From positions 443,001 through 507,000 of the forward strand of contig CAJNDS010002313.1 in NCBI GenBank assembly GCA_905221605.1: a DNA stretch of 64,000 bases. The letters run 5' to 3'. Source of the stretch: Symbiodinium natans. Its lineage: Eukaryota > Sar > Dinophyceae > Suessiales > Symbiodiniaceae. Shown in pieces: positions 19,983-30,985 of this stretch. The position numbers and the translations under genes are program-made. Numbering within the stretch: position 1 is the first letter of the stretch; each line of letters starts with the position of its first letter. The notes beneath the pieces were generated by a model that had not been told where the DNA came from, made no database searches, and saw only the letters and a list, made by a program, of their open reading frames with translations.

Positions 19983-22900
19983 CCTGGGATAGCACCTACC
20001 AGCCAACGCAGGGGGAACCCAGCACGTCGAGATTTCACCCCCTTGCCCCAGCACATCGCTGGGAAACACTGCGACCCCAAGGAGTGGCACTCACCCACAC
20101 GCCACCGACAGGGTTCCCCAAGCCGAACACCATGACGATGGAAGAGTACGAGATATGGGCAACGTCAGGAGTGATAGCGAGAAGACACTTTCTGCAGCTA
20201 GCCGTCCTGGCTGACAGACTGGGGAGGGCCCTGAGGGTCGAAGCCAGGGCGGTAGGAGTCATCCCGCCACTGCCGGTCCAGAGGAGCCAAGCTTTTTCGG
20301 GGAAGCCTCCCGGACAGAAAGCAAGCAGAAGTCCACCGAATTGCCAAGCAGAAGAAGAACAAGAAGATGAGGATGAGGATGGACGAGACCCAGAAGCCAG
20401 AGCCAGCACAGACGTCGGGGGAAGCCTCCCTCAGACCGGCCCAGCACCAGCCACAACACCACCACAAAGCCAGGGAAGCCCACCAGGGCAACAGCCACAC
20501 AGCGAATCAGCAGAGGACCGATGTCAGCCCGGTGGGGAAGGAAACGCAGGTGAAGAAGATGAGGACGCTTGGGATGTGGAACAGTATAGAATAGAGAGGT
20601 ACCAGCGACAACAGTACAGGGACATCCTGCGAATGGTTGGCTTCTACCGACCCCCCCCGCACCCCAGCCACCCGAACTGGGCGACACACCCATCGGTGTA
20701 CGATCAGTGGGAGCAATATCAGCTGTACCTTGCATACCAGCAAGCAGCTGGGGAACCACCGCCGCACCAACAAATCCCCGAGCAAGCACCAGAGAGGGAC
20801 GAGCAACAAGGCCAACAGGAACCACGAGGCAGCCAAGGACAGCCAACAGCGAATACACCTCAGGATGATCGCCAACAAGTGGAGCCAAGCGCAGCGGAAG
20901 AGCAAACCACAGACGATGAGAGCACACAGGCCTCAGCAAGCTCGGACCCAGCAACGGACCGAGAGCACCAAGCTTACACCCCGGCCCACGACCATCATGC
21001 GGGGGAGGGAGATGCACGCATGAGAAACAAGCAGGAAAAGCTGCGAAGAAAGCGAGAGCTGCAGAGGCTGGGCATCTACAGACCCCCCCCTCCACCAGGG
21101 AGCCCGGATGCGCACCTCCACCCATCCATCCACCAGCAATGGAAAAAGCACCAAGAAAACATGGCGCGAAAGATGGCAGAACAGCCGGACTTCGCGCAAC
21201 TACTCAACAAGCATAAAGAAGGGAGGACCCCCGCGGCAAGGGAAGCGGACCACGCGCCAGCAGACCCTGGACAACAAAGCAGTCACAGCAGCCCAGCAGC
21301 GGGGAGCGGAGACAGCCAACAGACAGACGAGCACGCGCAAGCAGGCAACAATGCCGCTGTACCCACACGTACAGAGACAATAGCGAGACCGTGGCCCGTT
21401 GGAGAAACAACCAACCCACGGGAACCAGCCCCTAGCACCTACAGACCGCCCACGATACCACTAGCACCGCGAAGTGCGGTGGAAATGCGCCAGACCGAAG
21501 TACCCCACCAATGGAGGTTCCGCGTGTTCCACGTGCCACCAGAAGACACCAGCAAAGCAGGGCAAGCAGCTCTAGCCGCCCGCAGGGAAACCCTCCAAGC
21601 AGGCATGCCGCCGGGAACGACGGGCACCATCACGTTGACCCCGGGCCAGACCTGGGAAATGCACATACACACCACACCAAACGCAGCAGAAGTGGCACGA
21701 CTGGCGGGGGGACCATACAGAACCTTGAGAGTGGGACAAACACTTACCCTCCGAGACACACAAGCACCAAACCTCAGAAGAGGAGGACCCCACCAGCCCA
21801 ATGGACCAGCTGCAGGACCACAAACACAATCCCAAGTCCCCACCGTGCCACAAGCACAGCCCACTGCCAAAGCCCCCACACAGCAGAAGACGCAGCAGCA
21901 GCAACAGCCGGGACCGAACCAGCCAAAAAGACCAACAGTAGGATCGCAAACACAACCCCAGGGCCCGACTGCTCCCAGCGCGCAACCCGAAGCCGGAGCT
22001 CCACCACAACAACCAGCGCGGCAGCAGCAGCAGCCGCCACCAAAGGCTAAAACTCCGCCACAACAACCACCGAAGCCGTCCAAACCAGCTGACAGACCAC
22101 AGCCACCTCCGCAACAACAGCAACCCCAGCCCCAGGTCAAGCAACCGCCGCAGGGGAAAAAACCACCGCCAAAACCCCCGTCACAGCCGAGCGATGCAGA
22201 AGACACGGACAGCGATGATGGGGAGTACCCGCCACCAGAGTCTGACCAAGAACCAGATGCCACAGGACTGTGGCAAATCTCCAGACCAACACACCGGGGA
22301 ACGGCAGAACCCACAGCAACAGGGCCACAGCGGAGAGCCCAAGCACACGAAATAGCCACAGCAGCAGCTCACATCCAAGAAGCAATATATATGCTGGACG
22401 CAACGACACAGGGGGAAGTGGTGACGCACCTGCTCACAGGACTACTAACGCTGGGGTATGATGACCAGAACCCAGCCCCCCCACTGCCGAGTGAACCAGA
22501 CGAAGACTCAGCCAACGCGAATGGCGAAGAAGCAGGAGAGAACGCAGACGAGCTGGACCCGGAGGAGGAAGCATTACAAGAATGGAGGACGCAGCTGGAT
22601 GAAGAAGAAGAAGAAAGACAGCAGGAGTGGTTACAAGGGGTCATCACCGACTACTTCAAGCACAAGGAAAAAGAAGAAGAAGAGGAAGAAGAAGAAGAAC
22701 GAAGGAGAGGGGAGCCAGCGTCGTCCTCCTCTACCACAGTGGCCAGGGCTATAGCGACGGCGCCGTGGAGAAGGCACACAAGGGAGGAAAGAACCCCAGA
22801 GGGGGGAATGAGAGAGGCCAATGAGAACGGACAAGAAGATGGGCCACGAAACAAGCAGCCACCGCACAAAAAACAGAAGATCTGCAACCCAGAACTGGAA

Positions 22901-23887
22901 GAAGCGCAACGAGTGGGAGAAATGCTGGCCAACCCAGAACCAGGGCAGCCTACCCTCTCGGCAGAAGACATGCGGCAGGATCTCAGTGTGCTCCTGCAAC
23001 TCTTCCAGATGGCCCAAAGAAGGATAGCGGGAGAAGAAGTGCTCTCAGAAAAGGAACGAAACAGGGGGAAACAGGCATGCGCGGAAGCCATGGAGATGAT
23101 AACGGAGCTCATGGACATGGTGAACGAAGGCCTGGACAAGGAGCACTACAGACAGCTCCTATGGCAGATTCGAGCCAGAGGGAACACATGCCGAGAAACC
23201 TACCGCGCGGCGCAGCATCAGTATCGGGGAGGTCCAGAAGAAGAAGAACAAGAAGAAGAAGGAAACGACCGGAGCAGAAGGGCAACAAGAAGCCCCAATG
23301 GGAGAAAGGAAGACCAGCAGGGAAATACGGCAGTGCACCCCGCCGACGTCATCGCCCTCCAGAACTACGAGGTCGAGGAAAGAAGACAGACTGGACAAGT
23401 GAGTCCCGGGGAACTACTAGAAGCCAGGGGAAGGTTATGCAACCTCGCCGCCTTCATGGAGGAGCCGATCGCAACAGAACTCAGGGAGGCCATCCGAGCA
23501 ATCGACCGATGGATGTCAGAGTGGTGGGGAACGGAGGAGACCATCCAGATCATCGAAGACAGTCAAGATGGGCGTGGAACTGAGGGACGACCAGCCGAGA
23601 GAGAAGGTCGACCAACCGGCCGAAGAGATGGACAGCGAGGAGAAGATCAGGAAGAAGAGGAAATTCCAGACGAAGGAGGACCAGAAGAAGAAGACCAAGA
23701 ACGGGGAGAAGGACAAGAAGGAACAGAGCTGTCCCCCGCAATCGTTGGCCCGGATGAGAACCCCCAAACAAAGAAGCCGGCCGGGGAAATGGACAACTGT
23801 GAGGATGAGGGGAACGAGGACCCTGACGAAGACACAAAGCAAGATGACACCGATGAGGGCGAGGAGCACTGGCGAGACGGGGAGTGA
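19739..23887 (+). CDS. Giant unrecognised ORF, Q/P/E-rich (retroelement ORF4)
   Basis: 1382 codons open, but the first ATG is only near 20132, so it is probably reached from the upstream ORF by a -1 frameshift or was split from it by an indel around 19910. Parts in order: Q-rich entry, a conserved-looking block with MTMEEYEIWATSGVIARRHF, two copies of a ~55-residue repeat (20590-20760 and 21018-21180) sharing G(F/I)YRPPP and HPS...QW, a compact segment RFRVFHVPPEDTSKAG (about 21515-21770), a long Pro/Gln linker, Glu-rich stretches at 22560-22720, and two helical blocks (DLSVLLQLFQMAQRRIAGEE; LEARGRLCNLAAFMEEPI). TGA at 23885-23887. No catalytic motif seen. Confidence 0.6.
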   Translation: MDENSTKWTRAAVGARHRESGPHDNPGDKHTRGVWRPGQPAAVTRLPLRHLPALRSTAIQQEQQQPTHQEPPQDEGGNDWLAWDSTYQPTQGEPSTSRFHPLAPAHRWETLRPQGVALTHTPPTGFPKPNTMTMEEYEIWATSGVIARRHFLQLAVLADRLGRALRVEARAVGVIPPLPVQRSQAFSGKPPGQKASRSPPNCQAEEEQEDEDEDGRDPEARASTDVGGSLPQTGPAPATTPPQSQGSPPGQQPHSESAEDRCQPGGEGNAGEEDEDAWDVEQYRIERYQRQQYRDILRMVGFYRPPPHPSHPNWATHPSVYDQWEQYQLYLAYQQAAGEPPPHQQIPEQAPERDEQQGQQEPRGSQGQPTANTPQDDRQQVEPSAAEEQTTDDESTQASASSDPATDREHQAYTPAHDHHAGEGDARMRNKQEKLRRKRELQRLGIYRPPPPPGSPDAHLHPSIHQQWKKHQENMARKMAEQPDFAQLLNKHKEGRTPAAREADHAPADPGQQSSHSSPAAGSGDSQQTDEHAQAGNNAAVPTRTETIARPWPVGETTNPREPAPSTYRPPTIPLAPRSAVEMRQTEVPHQWRFRVFHVPPEDTSKAGQAALAARRETLQAGMPPGTTGTITLTPGQTWEMHIHTTPNAAEVARLAGGPYRTLRVGQTLTLRDTQAPNLRRGGPHQPNGPAAGPQTQSQVPTVPQAQPTAKAPTQQKTQQQQQPGPNQPKRPTVGSQTQPQGPTAPSAQPEAGAPPQQPARQQQQPPPKAKTPPQQPPKPSKPADRPQPPPQQQQPQPQVKQPPQGKKPPPKPPSQPSDAEDTDSDDGEYPPPESDQEPDATGLWQISRPTHRGTAEPTATGPQRRAQAHEIATAAAHIQEAIYMLDATTQGEVVTHLLTGLLTLGYDDQNPAPPLPSEPDEDSANANGEEAGENADELDPEEEALQEWRTQLDEEEEERQQEWLQGVITDYFKHKEKEEEEEEEEERRRGEPASSSSTTVARAIATAPWRRHTREERTPEGGMREANENGQEDGPRNKQPPHKKQKICNPELEEAQRVGEMLANPEPGQPTLSAEDMRQDLSVLLQLFQMAQRRIAGEEVLSEKERNRGKQACAEAMEMITELMDMVNEGLDKEHYRQLLWQIRARGNTCRETYRAAQHQYRGGPEEEEQEEEGNDRSRRATRSPNGRKEDQQGNTAVHPADVIALQNYEVEERRQTGQVSPGELLEARGRLCNLAAFMEEPIATELREAIRAIDRWMSEWWGTEETIQIIEDSQDGRGTEGRPAEREGRPTGRRDGQRGEDQEEEEIPDEGGPEEEDQERGEGQEGTELSPAIVGPDENPQTKKPAGEMDNCEDEGNEDPDEDTKQDDTDEGEEHWRDGE

Positions 23888-24276
23888 ACTCAACCACGAC
23901 AACAACTGAGAGGGATAGTGCAGACCACCGAAGTAGCATGCTCGATATGGTTTTGGGGTAAGCTTATGTCCAATGCTAAACTAAGTGGGGCCCCCTGCCG
24001 GGGAAACAAGCAAGCAGAGTTAAAGCCGACTGGGAAAAACCCGGTGGCAGAAAACCAAAGTTTCACTGAAGACCGGATCTCGGGCGCGCCTGTGCGCGAG
24101 GGCCCCTGGGCCCTTAAGCCCAGCAGAAGAAGAAGAAGACTGAGAGAGAGAGAAAGAAAGAGAAAGAAAGAAATAGCGAAAAAAAAACAAGACAGAAAGA
24201 AAAACATCAAGAGAACAAAAGAATACTTAAACAGAGAAAAACCAAAGAAAAACAAATGGACAAAATAACAAAGTTA
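23888..24276 (+). other. 3' region and purine-rich tail of the retroelement
   Basis: After the ORF4 stop the DNA becomes A/G-rich from about 24120 to 24275 (AGAAGAAGAAGAAG, GAAAGAAAGAGAAAG, AAAAACAAATGG). This resembles an eroded A-rich LINE tail. The 7-mer GTGCAGA follows at 24277. Confidence 0.5.
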
Positions 24277-26676
24277 GTGCAGAAAGACATATAGTTGCGG
24301 ACTCCCCAAGCCCAGCAGGGACCTTGAGATGAGGGAGGGGGAGCATCGACATGACAAAACATCCCATGATGTCAGTTCTTGGAGAGCCTCGAACCATCAG
24401 GTGGTGGTCGTGAGTGCCGAGCAGGACGGTTTAAACGGGCTCGGTGCTGAGGTCTAGGAAATTGAAATGCGTCAGCATCAGTTGCACACTCCTCCGAGGG
24501 TCCCAAGGTGCTCTGAGGACTCGTCAGGATTCTCCAAAAAGCCGCCCAAGCCCATTTCCAAAAGCCCCCTTTGAAAGCTCCTGTAACTAGTTGCGATCTC
24601 GACACTCCATGCTTCGACCAAAGCGAAGACTCCTTCTCGGATTCCTTCTTTTAAGCCCAACACCCATCCCCCCACCGAGCGTTGATGGCCGTTCCGAGGC
24701 CGGGTTGCTGTGCGTCGGGCCCCTATGTATCGAGTTCTTCGTAGGCTTCTTGCGCTGAAGAGCTTCTTGTGCCTAAGAGAACTTAGGGCCATCAGGGCTC
24801 CGGTACCTGAGCTTCAGGGCTTCACCAGTCTGTTCCAGAGGTGTGGGGTGGTTGGGGCTGCACAGGTCTGAGAGTTTTGGAGGCTTTCTGCTTGCGTTCG
24901 TGCGGTGGTTGCTTGGGACCCATATGCTTTGAGAATGAGGCGCTTCTGAGCTGCAGCATATGGTCGCATCCCGATGTCACGATGTTGGTTTCCACTGAGG
25001 CCGGAGCAGCTCGAGGCACTATGGGCACAAGCTTAGCCGATATCCCAAGTACTTGCTGGCAACCCATGTAGGCAGCGGCCTGCATCTTTTTGGGGTGTCG
25101 GGGGGGCGGGCGGGTCAACTGAAAGCCTCCTTCACTCATACTCAAACTTACCAAACTCTGAACCCGAAGCTCCCCCCCCTCAATCATCCAAATCGAACCC
25201 GCACGTGAAGGGTGTGGAGGCGAGGCTGTTTGCCGAAAGTATGCAGATAAGGCGGGACTATGACGTCTGCTGCGTTTAGGGCTACAAAGGTCCCCAGCCC
25301 CCTAACCCTACAAACCCTTAGGCCCTACTCACCCTTTCGACCCTAACACATAAACCTATACAGATATGTACAGATATGTATAATATATATCGATGTAGAT
25401 ATTCAGTTATCGCTCCTAGACATCCCAGCCTTCATACATGCTCTCTAAAGCCCAGAAGGCCCAAACCCCAAACGCCAAAAAAATGCTGCAAACCCTAGAT
25501 GCACCCAAGAGCCCTTTAATCAGCCCCAATGCCCCACTCAACCCTCCAAGCCCCAAACTTCCATGCTCCCAAACCCGAAATCCCGAGAGAGGCGCTGGCG
25601 GATGCGCTCGTGGAAGCACGAAGCCGGTAGCTCAGCGCGGCCCGCTTCCTTCGGACTGGGTCAACCACCGGGGGACATCCTGGGACAGCTTTATGGGTGT
25701 GTTCTCATGTTTCATTATTGTACTTATACCCACCTGAATTTATAACCCGCCTAGAACCCCCGGCCATGAGCCCGCAGCCATCATGGGCTGACGCTCTTTC
25801 ATGTGGACACCACCGCGTAGGCTTGTGGTACCACTCTGACAGCAGCCTCCTGGTCACCTGAGAATGCCCCCATGTCTCCTGCGGCCCCATGCCTCGGCGG
25901 ATTAAGGAGTAGTTTGCTACCAAGCTGTTGGGAAAGCGACCACTATACCTGCCATGGTTTCGACCGCTTTCCACGAGTCCACCAATGTGTATCCTCTTGA
26001 AGCCACATGCCAAATGCAGAATTGCCGTAGAACGTCCTGAGGCGTCGCCGTGCCCGGTGAGGAGGAGCTCCTCAATTGTGCTTCTCGGCGTGTAATCGGG
26101 CCTTGTAGGTTTTGCGGAATGCCTTCCCCAGTCACGAAAGCTTGTGGAGAGTTATTTCTGAATTAGGGGGTTTCTGGTGTGGGAACGCAGCCCGACACTC
26201 AATGCAGCAGTTTTCAGACTATAGCTTTGGATTGCTCACCGGATGATTTTGAATGAGTTTTGGTCTGATTTTTAGGACTTGGAAACCGCTCAAACCCACC
26301 CTCTGTTGAGCTTGAAGGGCCTCGCCCCGGTTTTGAGGGGCACTCCGGCCAATAGTTTCTTACATCAGGGAGGGGTCTTTCATGATCGTATCAAGGGATG
26401 GATGACTTAGCCTTCCATTTCCAGCCTCCTAAAATTTCGTGGGTTTTTGCCTGCGGCTTGTGCCTTTTTTTGTTGGGTTCAGCTCTAAGGTTTTTCTGGG
26501 TGGCTGAACAGACTGAAGGTGTCTAGTGAAATCTGAAGCTCGCAGCCTGCCCGTCTCATCGCCTGCTACTCCAGGACCTTCCCCATGCTCAAATCTCAGC
26601 CCCCGTTACGCCGATCACAAGACCCAACGGGACCTAAGAGAAAGGTAAACACGGAACAAAAACCGGCAGATGCACA
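24277..26676. other. No confident gene
   Basis: Competing frames on both strands, for example minus 24822-25187 and plus 24841-25071. A short AT-rich stretch lies at 25350-25400. No telomeric array, hairpin element or RNA gene is recognised here. Confidence 0.4.
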
Positions 26677-26854
26677 CCCTAAACCCTAAACCCTAAACCT
26701 CCCACTCTGTGGCACTCTCAGGCCAGCCGCCTTTTAGAGCGGGGAGTCCCGGCACTGAAGCTTCGGGCGGCTTAGGGCCGAAGGGGTTTAGGGTTTAGGG
26801 TTTAGGGTTTAGGGTTTAGGGTTTAGGGTTTAGGTAGGGTTTAGGGTTTAGGGT
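26677..26854 (+). repeat. Pair of facing telomeric arrays
   Basis: Three CCCTAAA units at 26677-26699 and about nine TTTAGGG units at 26785-26854, separated by 85 bp of unique GC-rich sequence. The orientation matches the inverted pair at 4392/4711. Confidence 0.9.
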
Positions 26855-28028
26855 GTTGTGGCCATGGTCCAGAAACCTGCGTTGGCGTTGTTGGTCGCAG
26901 CATCATTCTGTGCAAGTGCCTTTATGGAAATAAGACCCAAACTGCAAAGCTCCCCATGACACATGCTGTTAATGTGAAGCTTGCTCACCAAAATGGAACG
27001 TGACAGAATCACTGCAACGCGACGGGTCGCGTGGCAGAGCCACGGCTCCATGCAAGCAGGGCCGTGGCTGCTTGCAACAAATGGAAGACACGCTAACGAC
27101 AGCGACAACGACTACTGCAATGTCCTGCGTGCCGTAAGCACACACCACTGCTACTGTAGCGAGGGCGACTAGCTGTCGCCCCTCACCACCCCCACCACCA
27201 CCCCCACCACCACCCCCACACCACCCCCACACCACCCCCCCCCCCCCGCATCCCCCCCACCACCCCCACCACCCCCCCCACCACTACCCCCACCATCCCC
27301 CCCACCCCCACCCACCCCTACCATCCCCCCCCACCCTCACCACCCCCCACACACCAGCGGCAGCAGCAGTGACCACGTGCGCGGAGGATGCAACTATGCA
27401 GCACTGACAACCTTGCGTGTGGCGCAAGAGCGGCTACTTCTAACTTCAAAGTGTTCCCGCCCAGGTTCGAGCTGAAACGTTCGGAGGCCGTGGGGGTAGA
27501 GAGGGTCTATAAAATCCAGGGCCGGGGGTTTTGTTTGGTTTAGAGTTCGGTCAGCGTGCAGCGGGTTTTGGATCCACGTTTAGCCTCACAATTCAGCCCT
27601 CCACCCTAACCCTAAACCCTAAACCCTAAACACGGACACACGAAGGCCACCTCGGAACAGGCTCAAGCGGCGAGCTTGACCACTACGGGAGACCCGTAGC
27701 AATGCAGGCATCCTTACATGTTTTGCAGCAGACTTCGTCTCCTCATGCCGACATGGACTCATGCGAAACATCCTAATTACCATCGTCCTGTTGAGCCTCC
27801 GTTTTTCTTAGCCACCTGTAAACAGCCCCAGCGAGATTCAGAGGCCGTAACCCTTGCCCACGCCACTCTGCAGACAAAGCATCTCAAAATGTCCGAAGCA
27901 ACCGGCACCCTGGATAGACACCTGTGAGAGAGCTGACCAATTGGGTAATGTCGAGCCTAGCATGAGCCAGCGTCGCTGGCGAGCCCGGCCGGATCCGATG
28001 CTGTGCTAGGCGGGTAAGCATGAATATC
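26855..28028. other. No clear gene; C-rich repeat and a small telomeric array inside
   Basis: Apart from the CACCCC repeat (27178-27355) and CCCTAAA units at 27604-27629, I see only short frames. A donor-like GTAAGC lies at 28014, 14 bp before a MITE. Confidence 0.35.
27178..27355 (+). repeat. C-rich CCCCCACCAC minisatellite
   Basis: Irregular tandem CCCCCACCACC units with long C-runs. Frames here are low-complexity. Confidence 0.9.
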
Positions 28029-28129
28029 TTGGGATGTTGCCCCTTATACCAACAGTCCTTATCGGGATTTTTTAAGCGGGGTACTTTAATCCGTATAAAG
28101 GATTGTCAGTATTAGGGGGATCATCCCAA
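28029..28129. mobile_element. MITE-like element, family A (most complete copy)
   Basis: 101 bp. Left terminus TTGGGATGTTGCCCCTTATA and right terminus its imperfect inverse (TATTAGGGGGATCATCCCAA). The inverted repeat extends about 36 bp through a shared ACAGTCCTT core, leaving a short loop. It is the clearest member of the family also seen at 12736, 47187 and 58132. Confidence 0.85.
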
Positions 28130-28646
28130 AACATATCACTAAACCCTAAAGCCCTGTTTAGCTAGTCCTGCAGAAGTCCCGAAGCCCGAGAATCCCCAGA
28201 ACCCCTATGCAACTCCCCAACGCCCGAACAACAACAGAGGGAGGGTCAGAGATCAAACGGACTAGTGACTAGTGGGTGTTGGAGTCCTACCGTGCATGCT
28301 TTTCCCAGGCTTGTATTGTAGTCTCACACGATCTGAAGCCTGTCCCTCTCTGACTCTGTGCCTTTTGCTTGCGTCAGGTTCCATCAACCATGGCCGAACA
28401 GCGAGGGGGTGTGCCCTTCGTCGTATTCTGCACAACCCTAAACGATGAAATGTCGCGAAAGCCAGAGACCCGAAACTATATGTCCCACCAACCGATGCCT
28501 TGCCGGCCTTGTGCGAGAGTCTTTTGCTGTAAGGGTGGGGGTTGTGTGTACAAGGTTCAATCAATGGGTGTGAACGCATACATGGGCTCTTGATGGGCAG
28601 CAATAGGTGTACGCCATCCCAGACCTCGACATAGACGGTCGCAAGC

Positions 28647-28946
28647 CTACGCTGCAGCTCTCTCAACCTCGGGACATCGCCGATGTCCGGCCCAAAAAGT
28701 ACGACCCATACAGGGTGCCCTTTCTCTAGGTTCGAAATTAGGGAGCCAGGCTCCCTTCAAGTCCCTCAAAAGGGATAAGTCACCCAAGTCCGTAATTCCC
28801 TGTTGCGAAGTATAGGCAGACACGCCGCACAAGCCCTCAACCAGAGGAAGCCCAATGCTTGCACCCAGGCTTCCATACAACAACAAGAAGCGCTGGCACG
28901 TAAGGTTTCCCTCCCAGCACAGCAAGGCTTGGGCGGTCTGTGTCAA
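28647..28946 (-). CDS. Possible minus-strand ORF, weak
   Basis: About 99 codons open, with stretches such as FLLLYGSLGASIGLPLVEG and TDLGDLSLLRDLKGAWLPN. A plus-strand frame over 28850-28940 is equally plausible, so the strand is unsure. It ends against the telomeric array at 28954. Confidence 0.2.
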   Translation of the reverse strand: MTQTAQALLCWEGNLTCQRFLLLYGSLGASIGLPLVEGLCGVSAYTSQQGITDLGDLSLLRDLKGAWLPNFEPRERAPCMGRTFWAGHRRCPEVERAAA

Positions 28947-28953
28947 AAAGGGG

Positions 28954-29074
28954 GGTTTAGGGTTTAGGGTTTAGGGTTTAGGGTTTAGGGTTAGGGTTTA
29001 GGGTTTAGGGTTTAGGGTTTAGGGTTTAGGGTTTAGGGTTTAGGGTTTAGGGTTTAGGGTTTAGGGTTTAGGGG
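28954..29074 (+). repeat. TTTAGGG telomeric array
   Basis: About 17 near-perfect TTTAGGG units with one TTAGGG unit. Confidence 0.97.
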
Positions 29075-29437
29075 CTCTCGTAATTCAGGAAGGGTGTCGG
29101 TGCAAGCTTGTGAGGGCACCTGTCGGCTAACCGCGAATTTCTGTTTTAGGGGGTGACACTCCCGGAAACAAAGGCAGAGATCTCCTGTCAAAGATGTCAG
29201 TTGGTCAACTGGCTTTGGGCTTGGTTAGCGTAGCTTCGTCTTTGCGACGTACTGTACCAGGAGCATTGTGAGAAGTTTTTGCTAGCTGGCACGTCAGAGA
29301 GCCCAAAGTACAAACTTCAATGCGCCCCCTTTGTAGACCTTTGCGGAAGTCACCTGTTGTTGCAGCACCAGCGTTCATGAACCAGCAGCCTTCTTGAAAC
29401 CTTCAACTCGCAAAGTGCCGGCTCCTTGCACTTGCAG

Positions 29438-29543
29438 GACTTCGTCTGCTCCTTGGAGCACGATGAGGAGGCTCTGGCGCAGGAGCTCCTCACGTGGCTG
29501 AGGCGCGGTGCAGGACAAAAGAGGCGAATCTGGTTTATCTATG
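29438..29543 (+). CDS. Candidate 106-nt exon, acidic helix
   Basis: The acceptor CTTGCAG ends at 29437 and a donor GTATAT starts at 29544. The frame reads DFVCSLEHDEEALAQELLTW and continues LRRGAGQKRR. The intron would begin with the AT-rich microsatellite that follows. Helical, unknown gene. Confidence 0.45.
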
Positions 29544-29660
29544 GTATATGTATATGTATATGTGTATATGTATATTTATATTTATATTTTGTAGCATATA
29601 GATATCCTGGTATGAATATGCAACAAAACAAAAAACAATATATATATATATACATACATA
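29544..29660 (+). repeat. TATATG/TATTTA AT-rich microsatellite
   Basis: Tandem TATATGTATATG and TATATTTATATT followed by (TA)n and TACA units. Non-coding. Confidence 0.85.
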
Positions 29661-29757
29661 CATACATATGCAGGGAATTGGGACAGCCTCAGTCAAGAAG
29701 GGGTCCAGGAGACGCACATGCACGGACCCACGACCTCCATTTGCTCCCCCCCCCCAG

Positions 29758-30072
29758 TAAACCCCAAACCCTAAACCCTACACCCTAAACCCAATTGTAG
29801 CATAAGCTCTGAACCTAGCTGAAAAGGCAAAGCGCGGAGCCCGATCTCAGCAACGCCGAGCTCCGCAAAGCGTGCAAGGCGGCTTGCAACTTCCCACCCC
29901 CCCCACCCCCCCTTCCGGGTGCTTTTCCGGGTTTGGAGGTTTCTTCTGTTCAGGGCTGTTCGTCCGAAAGCCCTTTCCCTTGCTTGACTTCAAGCCTCTG
30001 GCCCCGTCAGAAAAAACCCCTGATCGGTATGAATGGTTCGGGGTAAACCCTATACCCTAAACCCTAAACCCA
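29758..30072 (+). repeat. Two short CCCTAAA arrays
   Basis: Degenerate arrays at 29758-29792 and 30044-30072. The DNA between them contains two C-runs and short frames only. Confidence 0.75.
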
Positions 30073-30985
30073 CGTTTGTTTCAGGCCCAGCTGGTGAGGC
30101 TACGGTCGGCGGCACAACCTGCTGAGGAGGCTCACAATGGGTGAGGGATGAATGGGATCCAGTCTTATTTGGCACTAAGAGACGTTGGCCAGTGCTGCTG
30201 AAGCCATATTCTTCGGATAGAGTGGGCAGGAGAAGCACCAGGGTCGGGTCAAGTCCTTTCTCTTTTCAGTCTCTACACCAACCCCCCAAACCGAGGCAAA
30301 CCCTCAAGCCTACAAGCCCCGAACCATCCGAAGCGCAACTGCCATGAGAAGCCTGCGGAGGAGCCTACGGGTTCCTCAGCGAACCAGGCACAAAGTCTGC
30401 AGGACGTGACCGGCTACCGCTTAGCAGTCGACCTAAGTATCCCTTAGGCCATTTTGTAGCGGTTTCCAAGCTCAGAGGTTTCAGATTTGGTTCTACCGGG
30501 GTCCCATTTTGGTTCATGTCCCTTCTGAGTACATGGCCTTTGGTCTTGGCGCGCATTCTGCAGGGGATTTAAAGTGGGCGTGTGGGGCTCAGTGGCGTAG
30601 GACCAAGCCGGGCTTATCACCATCCAAACCCCCTAAGAATCCATGTACCCATGTAGTATGTACTTAGGCCTTAAGGGGGTTCCTATATAGTAGCTTTAGG
30701 GCTCAGGTATATACTATATAGGTACATGGATCCTTTGGGAACCCTACCGGCGGTGTTGCACCAGGATGCGTCAGGCACTCCACTGCAGCTTGCCGGAGAG
30801 TCTTTTGCTTCTGGTCGCAGGCTGAACGTAACTAAACCCTCAAGTGCGACCGCGCTCATCACACTTATCTGAGGCACGCCCTACAGGGATATCCCGAGCA
30901 GCGAGGGATATCTGCTTTAGGGATCTGGCCACCGAGGATCGATGAAGGTTGCCAAAGAGGAGGCCAAGAGGCTCGGGTGCACCCG
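30073..30985. other. No confident gene; contains a hairpin element
   Basis: Short frames on both strands. The inverted-repeat element at 30627-30748 is the only structure that I recognise. Confidence 0.4.
30627..30748. mobile_element. Hairpin/MITE-like element with ~38-bp inverted repeats
   Basis: The left arm contains AATCCATGTACCCATGTAGT and the right arm carries its imperfect inverse ending GGTACATGGATCC. An AT-rich loop lies between. No ORF, no second copy in the window. Confidence 0.7.

Larger units (their letters stand above)
13505..24276 (+). mobile_element. Possible ~10.8-kb LINE-like composite retroelement
   Basis: Proposed outer limits of one element. The 5' end has the GA repeat and spliced-leader relict. 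The interior has ORF1, ORF2 (EN-RT) and two giant ORFs, all plus strand, intron-free and without telomeric arrays. The 3' end is an A/G-rich tail. A 7-bp match GTGCAGA at 13498-13504 and 24277-24283 could be a target-site duplication, but it is short and could be chance. The alternative is two elements: a LINE ending near 17.9 kb and a second unit starting near 18.0 kb. Confidence 0.4.

Noticed and set aside
30500-30520. CCATTTTGGTTCA, similar to the spliced-leader core
   Set aside because: Internal mismatch and no leader 3' end; probably chance.
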